Shown here in pieces: positions 51,030-60,105 of a stretch of DNA of 64,000 nt (position 1 is the stretch's first letter; the number at the start of each line of letters is the position of its first letter). A program made the position numbers and the translations under genes. The notes below the pieces were generated by a model. It searched no databases. It was not told the origin of the DNA and saw only the letters and a program-made list of their open reading frames with translations. Origin of the DNA: DAOUJI01 sp965237875 (GTDB lineage: Bacteria > Chloroflexota > Dehalococcoidia > Lucifugimonadales > JAGWBF01); NCBI GenBank assembly GCA_965237875.1, contig CBDEGP010000002.1:62001-126000 (forward strand), given 5' to 3'.

Positions 51030-52082
51030 ATGACTAGTGAGAACGGTCAGACCGTTGCGGTTGACGGCGCCGGCGACATACTCCTGAATGTCTCGAACCT
51101 CAAGATGCACTTTCCCGTGACCACAGGGATTCTCTTGCAGAAAACCGTAGGACACGTCAAGGCAGTCGACGACGTCTCCTTCTTCGTAAAACGGGGCGAG
51201 ACCCTGGGGCTGGTGGGAGAGAGCGGCTGTGGCAAGACCACCACGGGCCGGTGCATCCTCCAGCTGATAAAACCCACTTCAGGGGAAGTCAACTTCGACG
51301 GGTCTGAGCTGACCACCCTGAACTCCAGGTTGTTGCGTGGAATGCGCAGGGAGATGCAGATCATCTTCCAGGACCCCTATAGCTCGTTGAACCCCCGCAT
51401 GACCGCAGGGAACATTGTGGGCGAACCGTTGGTGGTCCACGGTCTGGCTAAGAACAGGACCGAGTACCGGGAGCGCGTTGCCGAGCTGCTGTCGGTCGTG
51501 GGGCTCAATCCCTCGATGGCCGACCGCTTTCCCCACGAGTTCAGCGGCGGGCAACGACAGCGCCTGGGGGTGGCCCGGGCCCTGGCTGTGAACCCCAAGT
51601 TCATTGTCTGCGACGAGCCCGTATCGGCCCTCGACGTGTCCATCCAGGCCCAGACCATCAACCTGTTGGAGGACCTCCAGGAGCAGTTCTCCCTCACCTA
51701 TCTGTTCATCGCCCACGACCTGTCAGTCGTCCGCCATATAAGCGACCGTGTGGCTGTGATGTACCTGGGCCATATCGTCGAGATCGCTGACAGGACCGAC
51801 ATCTACGAGAACCCGCTTCATCCCTACACCAGAGCTCTCTTGTCCGCCGTTCCCATTCCCGACCCGGTCAAAGACGCCCAGCGGGAGCGGGTCATACTTA
51901 CGGGTGAAGTGCCCAGCCCGTTGAACCCGCCGGCGGGGTGCGTCTTCCATCCCCGCTGCCCCATCACCATGGACAAGTGCCAGGACCAGATTCCGGAGTT
52001 GCGTGAAGTGCAACCGAGCCATTGGGTGGCGTGCATACGGGTTCCCGGATACGGCGACCCTGAGGATGTGCACCACTATTAG
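51030..52082 (+). CDS. oligopeptide/dipeptide ABC transporter ATPase (OppF/DppF-like)
   Basis: The 350-aa partner ATPase of the preceding gene has Walker A GESGCGKTT, GEVNFDGSEL, QIIFQDPYSSLNPRMTAGNIVGEPL (typical of OppF), signature SGGQRQRLGVARAL, Walker B FIVCDEPVSALDVS and the family tail NPPAGCVFHPRCP. It forms a heterodimeric ATPase with the OppD-like subunit. Substrate unknown. Confidence 0.93.
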   Translation: MTSENGQTVAVDGAGDILLNVSNLKMHFPVTTGILLQKTVGHVKAVDDVSFFVKRGETLGLVGESGCGKTTTGRCILQLIKPTSGEVNFDGSELTTLNSRLLRGMRREMQIIFQDPYSSLNPRMTAGNIVGEPLVVHGLAKNRTEYRERVAELLSVVGLNPSMADRFPHEFSGGQRQRLGVARALAVNPKFIVCDEPVSALDVSIQAQTINLLEDLQEQFSLTYLFIAHDLSVVRHISDRVAVMYLGHIVEIADRTDIYENPLHPYTRALLSAVPIPDPVKDAQRERVILTGEVPSPLNPPAGCVFHPRCPITMDKCQDQIPELREVQPSHWVACIRVPGYGDPEDVHHY

Positions 52083-52145
52083 CCGTATGAGGGACCCCCT
52101 TGCTCTACGCGCTGCACGAGGCGCCGCCGCCGCGAATTTTCTGTC

Positions 52146-53987
52146 ATGACCATCGACCCGGCGCGCATACGCAACTTCTGCATCATCGCCCACATCGACC
52201 ACGGCAAGTCTACGCTGGCAGACCGGTTCCTGGAGATCACGGGCACTGTTGCTGGTCAGGACATGGTGGCCCAGTTCCTGGACCAAATGGAGTTGGAGCG
52301 GGAGCGGGGCATCACCATCAAGGGCAAGGCCGTCACCATGACCGCCAAAGGCGCCGACGGCTTGTCATACCAGCTAAATCTGATAGACACTCCCGGCCAC
52401 GTCGACTTCGGCTATGAAGTGTCTCGCGCTCTGGCCTCTTGTGAAGGGGCGCTGCTGGTCGTCGACGCCAGCCAGGGCATCGAAGCTCAGACCATCGCCA
52501 ACGGCTTGCTCGCTCTCGACAACAACCTGACTCTTATTCCGCTGGTCAACAAGGTGGACCTTCCCCAGGCCGAACCCGAAAGGGTGGCCGAGGACCTGCA
52601 GCGAGTTTTCGGGTTCGAGCCCGAGGAGATCATTTTCACGTCGGCCAAAGAGGGCACTGGAGTGGATGACGTGGTACAGGCGGTGATCCAGCGTGTGCCG
52701 CCCCCCAGAGGTTCCGCCGCCGCCCCCCTGCGTGGTCTGGTGTTCGACTCCATCTACAACCCCTATAAGGGGATCGTTGCATACGTGCGGATTTTTGACG
52801 GCCAGGCGTCTCTCAGCGATCGTTTGCTTATCATGTCCTCCTCCAAGACCACAGAGTCCATGGAGATCGGCGTGTTTTCTCCCCAGCCCACTCCCACCGA
52901 ATCCCTGTCGATGGGACAGGTAGGGTATATCGCCACTGGGCTCAAGGATGTTCGAGAGTGCGGTGTGGGAGACACTCTGACGGTGGAGAAGTCTCCGGCT
53001 AAGGACCCTCTCCCCGGGTACGTCCCTTTGAAGCCCATGGTGTTCGCCGGGCTGTATCCCTCCGACGGGGAAAGCTACCAGTCTCTGAGGAGCGCATTGG
53101 AGAAGCTTCAGCTCAACGACGCAGCGTTGAGCTTCGAGGCTGAGTCCAGCCCAGCCCTGGGTTTCGGCGCCCGCTGCGGCTTTCTGGGGCTGCTCCACAT
53201 GGACATCGTCCAGGAAAGGTTGGAAAGGGAGTACGGGCTGGACATCGTTGTAACGGCGCCCAGCGTCGTGTATAGGGTGTACATGAAGGACGGCGCTGTC
53301 ATAGACGTGGAGACCCCCGCCAAGCTGCCCTCGCCGAACGCCATCGAGGAGGTGCAGGAACCCTGGTTGGCCCTGACCATCGTGTCTCCGGCCCGGCACG
53401 TCGGGGCAGTCATGGAGCTCATGTCAACCAGGCGCGCTGAGTACAAGCGGATGGAATACATTCAGGGAGCCTCCGACGACGCCGACTCCAGCGGCGGAGA
53501 CGCCCGGGTCCTGATGGAATACGACATGCCCATGTCCGAGTTGCTCGCCGAGTTCTACAACCGGCTGAAGTCCAAGACCCAGGGTTACGCCTCCTTGGAC
53601 TACTCGTTCATCGGATACCGGTCCGGAGCGTTGGTGAAGCTGGACATACTGCTGAACCAGGAGCCGGTGGACGCTCTGTCCATGATCGTCCACAAGGACA
53701 AGTCCTACCAGTACGGCAAAGTCCTCGTGGAGAGGCTGAAACAGGCTATCCCAAGGCAACTGTTCGAGGTCCCCATACAGGCGGCTGTGGGGAACAGGAT
53801 TATCGCAAGAGAAACGGTGCGGGCCCTCCGCAAAGACGTGTTGTCCAAGTGCTACGGCGGCGACGTCACACGCAAGAGGAAGCTCCTGGAACGCCAGAAA
53901 GAAGGCAAGAAGCGGCTCAAGAAGGTGGGAAGCGTGGATGTTCCCCAGGAAGCTTTTCTCGCCCTGCTCAAAGTCGAGGGGGAGTAG
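52146..53987 (+). CDS. lepA: elongation factor 4 (LepA)
   Basis: The 613-aa ribosome-bound GTPase acts in translation initiation or back-translocation. G motifs: AHIDHGKST (G1), RERGITIK (G2), DTPGHVDF (G3) and NKVDLP (G4). The LepA-specific C-terminus includes DYSFIGYRSGALVKLDILLN and KCYGGDVTRKRKLLERQKEGKKRLKKVG. It starts 63 bp after the OppF gene. Confidence 0.96.
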   Translation: MTIDPARIRNFCIIAHIDHGKSTLADRFLEITGTVAGQDMVAQFLDQMELERERGITIKGKAVTMTAKGADGLSYQLNLIDTPGHVDFGYEVSRALASCEGALLVVDASQGIEAQTIANGLLALDNNLTLIPLVNKVDLPQAEPERVAEDLQRVFGFEPEEIIFTSAKEGTGVDDVVQAVIQRVPPPRGSAAAPLRGLVFDSIYNPYKGIVAYVRIFDGQASLSDRLLIMSSSKTTESMEIGVFSPQPTPTESLSMGQVGYIATGLKDVRECGVGDTLTVEKSPAKDPLPGYVPLKPMVFAGLYPSDGESYQSLRSALEKLQLNDAALSFEAESSPALGFGARCGFLGLLHMDIVQERLEREYGLDIVVTAPSVVYRVYMKDGAVIDVETPAKLPSPNAIEEVQEPWLALTIVSPARHVGAVMELMSTRRAEYKRMEYIQGASDDADSSGGDARVLMEYDMPMSELLAEFYNRLKSKTQGYASLDYSFIGYRSGALVKLDILLNQEPVDALSMIVHKDKSYQYGKVLVERLKQAIPRQLFEVPIQAAVGNRIIARETVRALRKDVLSKCYGGDVTRKRKLLERQKEGKKRLKKVGSVDVPQEAFLALLKVEGE

Positions 53988-54050
53988 TCGAACGGACGCT
54001 CGGCTTGCCCCGTTCCAGGGCCAAAAACCCCAGGACCTTTCGATTATTCA

Positions 54051-54129
54051 CCCTCACTCCAACCCTCTCCGGTCAAGGGCTAGGAGGCAATGTCCCTTCT
54101 CCACTGGCGGGAGAAGGTTAGGATGAGGG
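54051..54129. repeat. CCCTCACTCCAACCCTCTCC-type intergenic repeat
   Basis: The segment from CCCTCACTCCAACCCTCTCC to GGGAGAAGGTTAGGATGAGGG has complementary ends and fills the middle of the 313-bp lepA-FMN dehydrogenase gap. It is a longer, diverged form of the repeats at 45769 and 55465. The rest of the gap holds no gene. Confidence 0.65.
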
Positions 54130-54300
54130 GGAAAGGCGCTAACGGAATCGGAGAAGCGGGTACAATCGAAAGACTCTGAGCAAACCGCCCCGCATTTGAC
54201 TTGCCAACTGCCCAGGGCTAAAATTCGGCAGGCCAACGGGTTAGCCCCGGTGCCCTGAATCCTGATACTCAAATCAGCCCGACAACCAAGGAGGACTGCC

Positions 54301-55362
54301 ATGTCGTTCGAGCCGGTTAATGTATTCGACTATGAAGCGCGCGCCCAGGAGGTGCTGCACAAGGACCACTGGGACTTTGTCGACGCCGGGGACTTCGACG
54401 AGCTTACCGTTAGACGGAATCGGACAGCCTTCAACGCCATAAGTCTCAGGCCCAAGTTCATGGTAGACGTTCAGGAACGGGACCTCTCCACCACCGTTCT
54501 TGGTCAAAAAATAAACTTCCCCGTCCTCCTTGCGCCATGCGCCGGACAGGGCAGGTGCCACGAGGAAGCGGAGAAGGGGGCGGCTTCAGCGGCCACTTCT
54601 CTGGGCACGATTTACTGCATCAACTTCAACTCCAGGTACAGCATCGAGGATGTGATCCAGACAGCCGGCGGTCCCCTTTGGTTCCAGCTTTACCACCAGA
54701 CCATGGAAGGGACCGAGAGTATGGTGCGGCGGGCTGAGGACGCGGGATACTCGGCCCTGTGCGTAACCGTGGACGTCCCCTTTCCGACCAGGAAGGAGCG
54801 GGACGTGCGGAACGCGTACCGGCCGGGCGGCGATCCCGGCTCTCCCAGTCCCGCAGGCGCCATCAGGCAGGTGGTGTGGGTTCCTCCGATTCAATGGAAG
54901 GACATCGCGTGGCTCCGCTCGCTCACCAAGATGCCCATTATCATCAAAGGGCTCCGAACGGCTGAGGACGCCCGGTTGTGCGTGGAGCATGGGGTCGAAG
55001 CCGTCTACGTATCCAACCACGGCGGGCGCCAGGTGGACGGCACCCTTTCGGCCATCGAGACCCTGCCGGAGATAGTGGACGCCGTAAACGGCCAGGCGGA
55101 AATCTACCTGGACTCCGGGGTCAGGAGAGGTGCCGATGTGCTTCGGGCCCTTGCGCTGGGCGCCGACGCAGTCTTCGTGGGGCGTCCCTTCCTCTGGGGA
55201 CTGGCCGTCAACGGAAAAGAAGGGGTGCGGGAGGTCTTGGCCTTCCTACGCGATGAGCTGGACAGGGCAATGGGTTTTTGCGGCCTGACCGCCATAGACC
55301 AGATAAACAGGAGCGTCGTTTCTCTCCCGGGCGAGACGGGCTGGATTCAAGGGGCCTACTAG
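54301..55362 (+). CDS. FMN-dependent alpha-hydroxyacid dehydrogenase/oxidase
   Basis: This 353-aa TIM-barrel flavoenzyme of the lactate/glycolate oxidase-L-lactate dehydrogenase family has the catalytic His-containing SNHGGRQVDGTLSAIETLPEIV, the FMN phosphate loop DSGVRRGADVLRALALGADAVFVGRP, and the N-terminal YEARAQEVLHKDHWDFVDAG in place of the common ARxxLPxxxYDY. AAGGAGG precedes the ATG. Oxidises a 2-hydroxyacid to a 2-oxoacid; the substrate (lactate, glycolate, mandelate) is not defined. Confidence 0.9.
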   Translation: MSFEPVNVFDYEARAQEVLHKDHWDFVDAGDFDELTVRRNRTAFNAISLRPKFMVDVQERDLSTTVLGQKINFPVLLAPCAGQGRCHEEAEKGAASAATSLGTIYCINFNSRYSIEDVIQTAGGPLWFQLYHQTMEGTESMVRRAEDAGYSALCVTVDVPFPTRKERDVRNAYRPGGDPGSPSPAGAIRQVVWVPPIQWKDIAWLRSLTKMPIIIKGLRTAEDARLCVEHGVEAVYVSNHGGRQVDGTLSAIETLPEIVDAVNGQAEIYLDSGVRRGADVLRALALGADAVFVGRPFLWGLAVNGKEGVREVLAFLRDELDRAMGFCGLTAIDQINRSVVSLPGETGWIQGAY

Positions 55363-55413
55363 GGTGCCCGGTCACCCTCCCTGCCCCTGAGAGGAGACCC
55401 TGGCATAGCCTCC

Positions 55414-55514
55414 GTCATACCGGCGAAAGCCGGTATCCAGGGTCTTCTCTAAAGCTGGCAGCCACCCTCACCCCAACCCTCTCCCAAAGGGAGAGGGGGT
55501 TATGCAAAGGTCTC
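55414..55514. repeat. palindromic repeat pair (both types)
   Basis: ATACCGGC-GAAA-GCCGGTAT (55417-55436) is a perfect 8-bp stem with a GAAA tetraloop followed by CCAGGG. CCCTCACCCCAACCCTCTCC (from 55465) through GGGAGAGGGGGTTATGC and AAAGGTCTC (to 55514) is the inverted partner of 45769-45812. Either may terminate transcription of the FMN gene. Confidence 0.75.
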
Positions 55515-55564
55515 GTGAAGGGCGAGGGAGAACAGGTAGGGATGAGGCAAAGAAAGAAGCGGCC

Positions 55565-56560
55565 TTACTCGCCCACCCTCCTGTACTTCACCAGCCTGGT
55601 GCCGTTCTTTACGAAGTCCTTGCCTTGATGCCTGGGCTCGTCGAGGAAGGTGTTGACGTAAATGTCGCCGTGGCGGTCCACGAATAGGAAGTGGGCCGAG
55701 GCGCCGTGGGGCCAGCGGCCATAGGGGCCGTCGAACCGTGTGATGATGTTTCCGTCCAGGTCGCTGATAAAGACGAACCCGCGCAACTCCGGTACGTAAA
55801 CGATGCCCTCATCGTCGATGTGGACCGTGCAGGGCCTCCTCAGCCCGGTCCAGTGAGTGATGAAATTGCCTTCCAGGTCGAATATCTGGACCCGGTCGTT
55901 CTCCCGGTCTGCCACCAGGACCCTGTTTCGAGGCTTGTCCACCCAGATTCCGTGGGGAGTGTGGAACTCTCCCGGGCCGAACTTTCCGGGCTGCCCCCAG
56001 GAGAACTTGAGGTCTCCGCCGGGGCTGAAGACGTGGACGCGGAAGTTGGCGTACCCGTCGGAGACGTAGAGGTCTCCATTGGGAGCGATGGATAGGTCGG
56101 TGGGCATGTTGAAGGGTCCGGCTGATTTGAGCTCGGCGTCGTAAAGGCTGGTGGGGCCCGGAGCGGGCCGTCCTTTCCATCCGGGCTGACCTGGGCCGTG
56201 GCCGTGGGGTATGCCGGTGTCCGACGGCTTGTTCCACTCGCCCATCTGCAGGAGTTGGTTCCCTTTAATGTCATACTTGAGGACTACGTGGCCGTCCTTC
56301 ACGGGCAAGTAGAGGTTCTCGTTCTCGTCAATGTGCATGCCGTGGGCGTCCGTGAGATAGCCCTCGCCCCATGACGTAAGGAAGGCGCCGCCCCTGTCGA
56401 AAACCACAAGGGGATGTTCGCTGCGGTTGAAGGCGTAGACGCGGTCTTCCGAGTCGGTGACCATAGCCGCCTGGCCTAGCGGCGGCCATCCGTCGGGGAG
56501 CTGTCCCCAGCCTTCGATCCACTCGTAGGTGTGTTTACCGAAGCCAACTTTCTCAGCCAT
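55565..56560 (-). CDS. NHL-repeat six-bladed propeller protein
   Basis: The 331-aa NHL propeller relates to peptidyl-hydroxyglycine amidating lyase. It shows repeated blocks such as DSEDRVYAFNRSEHPLVVFDRGG, AHGMHIDENENLYLPVKDGHVVLKYD, PTDLSIAPNGDLYVSDGYANFRVHVFSPGG and PHGIWVDKPRNRVLVADRENDRVQIFDLEG. There is no signal peptide. It follows a very similar gene (56627) on the same strand, so the pair is a tandem duplication. Function is unknown: a lyase, lactonase or binding scaffold. Confidence 0.82.
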   Translation of the reverse strand: MAEKVGFGKHTYEWIEGWGQLPDGWPPLGQAAMVTDSEDRVYAFNRSEHPLVVFDRGGAFLTSWGEGYLTDAHGMHIDENENLYLPVKDGHVVLKYDIKGNQLLQMGEWNKPSDTGIPHGHGPGQPGWKGRPAPGPTSLYDAELKSAGPFNMPTDLSIAPNGDLYVSDGYANFRVHVFSPGGDLKFSWGQPGKFGPGEFHTPHGIWVDKPRNRVLVADRENDRVQIFDLEGNFITHWTGLRRPCTVHIDDEGIVYVPELRGFVFISDLDGNIITRFDGPYGRWPHGASAHFLFVDRHGDIYVNTFLDEPRHQGKDFVKNGTRLVKYRRVGE

Positions 56561-56626
56561 GGAGCTTGCCTCCTAATAGTTTCTCAAGGTATGCGGTGTG
56601 GTTTTGGGCGGCATGGCGCCGTTGGG

Positions 56627-57607
56627 TCAGCTTACCTTCCTGTACTTTATCAAGCGCGACGCCGACTCGAAGAAGGGTTTGTCCTGCTGCCCGTCCAGGT
56701 GTTGGTTGATGTAAATGTTCCCTTTGGAGTCCAGCCACAGGAAGTGGGCTGAGGTGCCATAGGGCCACGGGCCGTAGGGGCTGGGCAGCCTCTCTTGCAC
56801 GTTGCCCTTGAGGTCGAGAATGGTGATGAAGGCCCTGAGCTCGGGCACGAAGATGTTGTCATCGTCGTCTATGTACACGGTGCAGGGGCGTCGGAAGCCG
56901 GTCCAGTGGTTGACGTAGTTGCCTTCCATGTCGAAAATCTGGATCCTGTCGTTTTCCCGGTCGGCTACGTAAACCTGGCCGCGTTTGTTGTCCACCCAAA
57001 TCCCGTGGGGGGTGTGAAACTCTCCGGGCCCGCTCTTGCCGAACGTGCCCCAGGAGAATTTCAGCTGCCCGCCGGAAGTGAAGACGTGAATCCTGAAGTT
57101 GGAGTACCCATCGGAGATGTACAGGTCGCCGTTGGTGGCCTGGGAGATGTCGGTGGGCATGTTGAAGGGGCCGGCCTCGTGGGCGCCGGGGTACATCTGG
57201 GTGGGGCCTGGGTAAGGTTCTCCCTTCCAGCCGGGCTGCCCCGGGCCATGGCCGTGGGGTATGCCGGTGTCTGAAGGCTCGTTCCAAGTCCCGAGGCTCA
57301 TCAGCTCGTTGCCCTGGGTGTCGTACTTGAGCACCACGTGGCCGTCTTTTACGGGCAGGTACAGGTTGTCGTCGGCGTCCACGTGCATTCCGTGGGAGTC
57401 GATAAGATATCCTTCGCCCCAGGACGTAAGGAAGTTTCCGTCGCTGTCGAAGACCACCAGGGGATGGTCGCTGCGATTGAAACAGTAGACCCGGTCCTGC
57501 GAGTCGGTCACCACGCCGCATTGACCCAGCTTGGGCCAACCCTCTGGGAGCTTGCCCCATCCCTCAACCCATTCGTAGGTGAATTTGCCGTGCCCTATAG
57601 TTGTCAA
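56627..57607 (-). CDS. NHL-repeat six-bladed propeller protein, paralog
   Basis: It is 326 aa from a TTG at 57607, chosen because AGGGAGG lies 6 nt upstream and the N-terminus (TTIGHGKFTYEWVEGWGKLPEGWP) then matches the paralog. Propeller blades repeat HPLVVFDSDG, HGMHVDADDNLYLPVKDGHVVLKYDTQG and FRIHVFTSGGQLKFSWG, with the end at LIKYRKVS. It lies 66 bp upstream of the paralog in the same orientation, so an operon is likely. Confidence 0.82.
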   Translation of the reverse strand: MTTIGHGKFTYEWVEGWGKLPEGWPKLGQCGVVTDSQDRVYCFNRSDHPLVVFDSDGNFLTSWGEGYLIDSHGMHVDADDNLYLPVKDGHVVLKYDTQGNELMSLGTWNEPSDTGIPHGHGPGQPGWKGEPYPGPTQMYPGAHEAGPFNMPTDISQATNGDLYISDGYSNFRIHVFTSGGQLKFSWGTFGKSGPGEFHTPHGIWVDNKRGQVYVADRENDRIQIFDMEGNYVNHWTGFRRPCTVYIDDDDNIFVPELRAFITILDLKGNVQERLPSPYGPWPYGTSAHFLWLDSKGNIYINQHLDGQQDKPFFESASRLIKYRKVS

Positions 57608-57789
57608 AGCGGACCTCCCTAGAGAGTTTCGCTCAACTATATGGCCCGCCCGACTACGTGTCAACGCAATTCGGGGAGTTGACACCCCTCAGGCCCCCCC
57701 GTACACTCGCATCAGCCTCCGAGGCCTTTCGCTAGGCGCCGTTTGAGAAAGTGAGGCTGCTTCCGCAATCGTACGTTAAGGGGGACAAG

Positions 57790-58728
57790 ATGCCAGAGCG
57801 ACCGCCGCCGACCAAAGAGCAAATCGAGGGTTACTTGAAGGACCGCCGCAACTGGGGCCGCTGGGGAGATGACGACGACGTGGGCGCCATGAACCTCATA
57901 ACGCCCGATAAGCTGCTCCATGCTGCCAGCGTCATCAAGAGCGGTCGTAGCCTGTCCTTGAGCATGTTCATTCCCAAGGAGCCGGGCCCCGGAAACCCCA
58001 ACCCTGCTCAGCATTGGATGAAGGCCCGCAACATCGGCTCACTGGGCGGAGGCGCTTCCATGGACTTTTACGGCATAGCCTTCCACGGCATGGCCACGAC
58101 CCACTTGGACGCAATATGCCATCTGTGGGACGAGAACGGCCTCTACAACGGCAAGAACCCCCACGAGGAAATCAGCTACGATGGGGCCAAGTTCGGCGCC
58201 GTGACCGCATGGGCCGACGGCATTGTCACTCGAGCCATCCTCATCGACGTCCCCAAGTTCAGAGGTGAACCGTACGTGGCTCTCGACCGCCCCCTGCATG
58301 GCTGGGAAATCGAAGATATATGCAAGGCCCAGGGCGTGACTCCCGAGCCGGGCGACGCGCTCGCCTTCTACTGCGGTAGAGAGGCGTGGCAGGAGGACAA
58401 TCCGGGCGCTGGTTATGGAGCAAATCCCAAACCGGGGCTGCACGCATCTTGCATACCATTCATCCGGGACAACGACATTTGTCTGATTGCGTGGGACATG
58501 CAGGAGTGCGGGCCCACCGGATACGACGGATGGGACTTCCCGTTGGGCTACAGCCCCGTCCATTCCATCATATACGCCTTTGGGGCCACCATCGTGGACA
58601 ACGTAGCCCTCCGGCCATTGGCGCAGGCGCTTGGGGCCGAGGGAAGGAGCGAGTTCATGCTGGTGGTTGCTCCTCTGAAGATGGCCGGCGGCACGGGCTC
58701 GCCTGTAAACCCCATCGCTCTGTTCTAG
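57790..58728 (+). CDS. cyclase-family (kynurenine-formamidase-like) hydrolase, paralog
   Basis: This is a 312-aa protein starting at the ATG at 57790, behind AAGGGGGACAAG; the longer frame from 57751 adds an unrelated leader. It shares YLKDRRNWGRWGDDDDVGAMNLITP and FHGMATTHLDAICHLWDENGLYNGKNP with the cyclase at 44220. The metal motif is H-G-x3-T-H-L-D-A-x-C-H. The gene follows the divergent NHL pair and precedes an LLM gene, the kind of context where peripheral amide or ester degradation occurs. Confidence 0.85.
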   Translation: MPERPPPTKEQIEGYLKDRRNWGRWGDDDDVGAMNLITPDKLLHAASVIKSGRSLSLSMFIPKEPGPGNPNPAQHWMKARNIGSLGGGASMDFYGIAFHGMATTHLDAICHLWDENGLYNGKNPHEEISYDGAKFGAVTAWADGIVTRAILIDVPKFRGEPYVALDRPLHGWEIEDICKAQGVTPEPGDALAFYCGREAWQEDNPGAGYGANPKPGLHASCIPFIRDNDICLIAWDMQECGPTGYDGWDFPLGYSPVHSIIYAFGATIVDNVALRPLAQALGAEGRSEFMLVVAPLKMAGGTGSPVNPIALF

Positions 58729-58779
58729 GCAGGTCCTGATCACAGCCGTCCCTGCGTACAATTCAAGCCGGAGGCCGTC

Positions 58780-59857
58780 ATGTCAATGAAAATCGGCTTC
58801 ACAGTACCTTACGTCATAGGCGCTCCGCTTGACCTGGCGGAGCTTGCTCCCCGGGCTGAAGACCTGGGCTTCGATTCCATCTGGCTGGCGGAACACCCGG
58901 TGCGCCCCACCAAGATCAAGGTCTGGCCCGGGTCTGTGAGCTTCACCGAAGAGGAGAGGGAATACTACAAGTGGGAGGGTTCCCCGGACGGTCTGAACCC
59001 CGAGTTTCTGGGCTGGATGGTGGACCCTTTCATAGCCTTTGCAAGGGCCTCGGCCGTAACCAGCAAGATAAAGCTGGGCACTGGCATATGCGTGATCCCC
59101 GACCGGCATCCCTGCATCCTGGCCAAAGAGGTGGCGACCCTGGACTACTTCTCCAACGGCCGGGTGATTTTCGGCGTGGGCATGGGCAACACCCCGGAGG
59201 AGTTGGAGTGTTTCGGGTACGCAAACTTCAAACGCGGATGGGCTCAAACGCGGGAAGGCGTATTGGCGTTGAAAGAGCTCTGGACCAAAGAGGAAGCCGA
59301 GTTTCACGGCAAGTTCTATGACTTCGATCCCGTTTGGTGCTGGCCCAAGCCGATGCAGAAACCGCACCCTCCCATCCTGCTGGGCGGTCACGCAAAGAAC
59401 GTCTTCAAGCGCATCGTGGCCTACGGCAACGGTTGGATACCAGGAAACGTAACGGCGGACCAGGTCAGGGACGCCCGGGCCGTCATTGCCGAGTTGGCCC
59501 AGGAAGCAGGACGCGGAGACGAGCATTTCGAAATCATCACCACCCACAACTGCCTGCATCTTCGTCGAGGCTGAGGTAGTAACTCCCACTGAGACGCCGA
59601 CGCCCCATCTGGTCGTTGCGGTGCTGGCCGGTGAGAGGGAGACGGCTGTTCCCGTCCCAACTAGGAGCTACGCCTACGCTCAGTCCCACAAACACCTGAA
59701 CTCCCTGGGCGGACGGCAGTTCTACAAGGCCCGCCCCAAGAGTGAGTTGGAGGCCCTGGTGGAGGCCGGAGTCGACTGCATCGCTATAGGGCTCGGCGGT
59801 TTCTCGATGGAGGACGTCATCGAGCAGATGAAGATTCTGGCCAAAGACTACCTCTAG
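58780..59857 (+). pseudogene. LLM-class F420-dependent-like oxidoreductase, frameshifted
   Basis: The first frame (58780-59574) has the luciferase-fold features IGFTVPYVIGAPLDLAEL, LGFDSIWLAEHPV, GTGICVIPDRHPCILAKEVATLDYFSNGRVIFGVGMGN and FYDFDPVWCWPKPMQKPHPPILLGGH, then ends early at a TGA. A second, +1 frame carries on as TACIFVEAEVV... and finishes with ...ALVEAGVDCIAIGLGGFSMEDVIEQMKILAKDYL at 59857, the C-terminal helix expected for the family. A single frameshift near 59540-59560 therefore splits the gene. Sequencing error or real inactivation cannot be separated here. Confidence 0.7.
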
Positions 59858-60093
59858 TGACCATTATCCGGCGCGGGCGCCCGATGGGTCGGCCATGACG
59901 TCGATACGCCAAAAATTAGAGAGGATCTAACCCGACGCTCCGGCGATGACCGCGACGCCGGTTTGTGGCCGCCGGAGTTTTGCTTTGTTCGAAACCGTCT
60001 CTCCGCCAACTTGATGTTCCCCGCGTCCGGCCGGCAGTCGTCTCGACCAACGACGTTCAAGGTCTTGTTCGGGCCCCGTTTGCGCCATAGTCA

Positions 60094-60099
60094 TATAAT
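60094..60099 (+). promoter_or_regulatory. -10 element placing the transcript start at the ATG
   Basis: TATAAT ends 6 nt before the ATG at 60106, so the predicted +1 falls on or next to the start codon, suggesting a leaderless mRNA. No good -35 was found. Confidence 0.35.
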
Positions 60100-60105
60100 G
60101 TTTCC

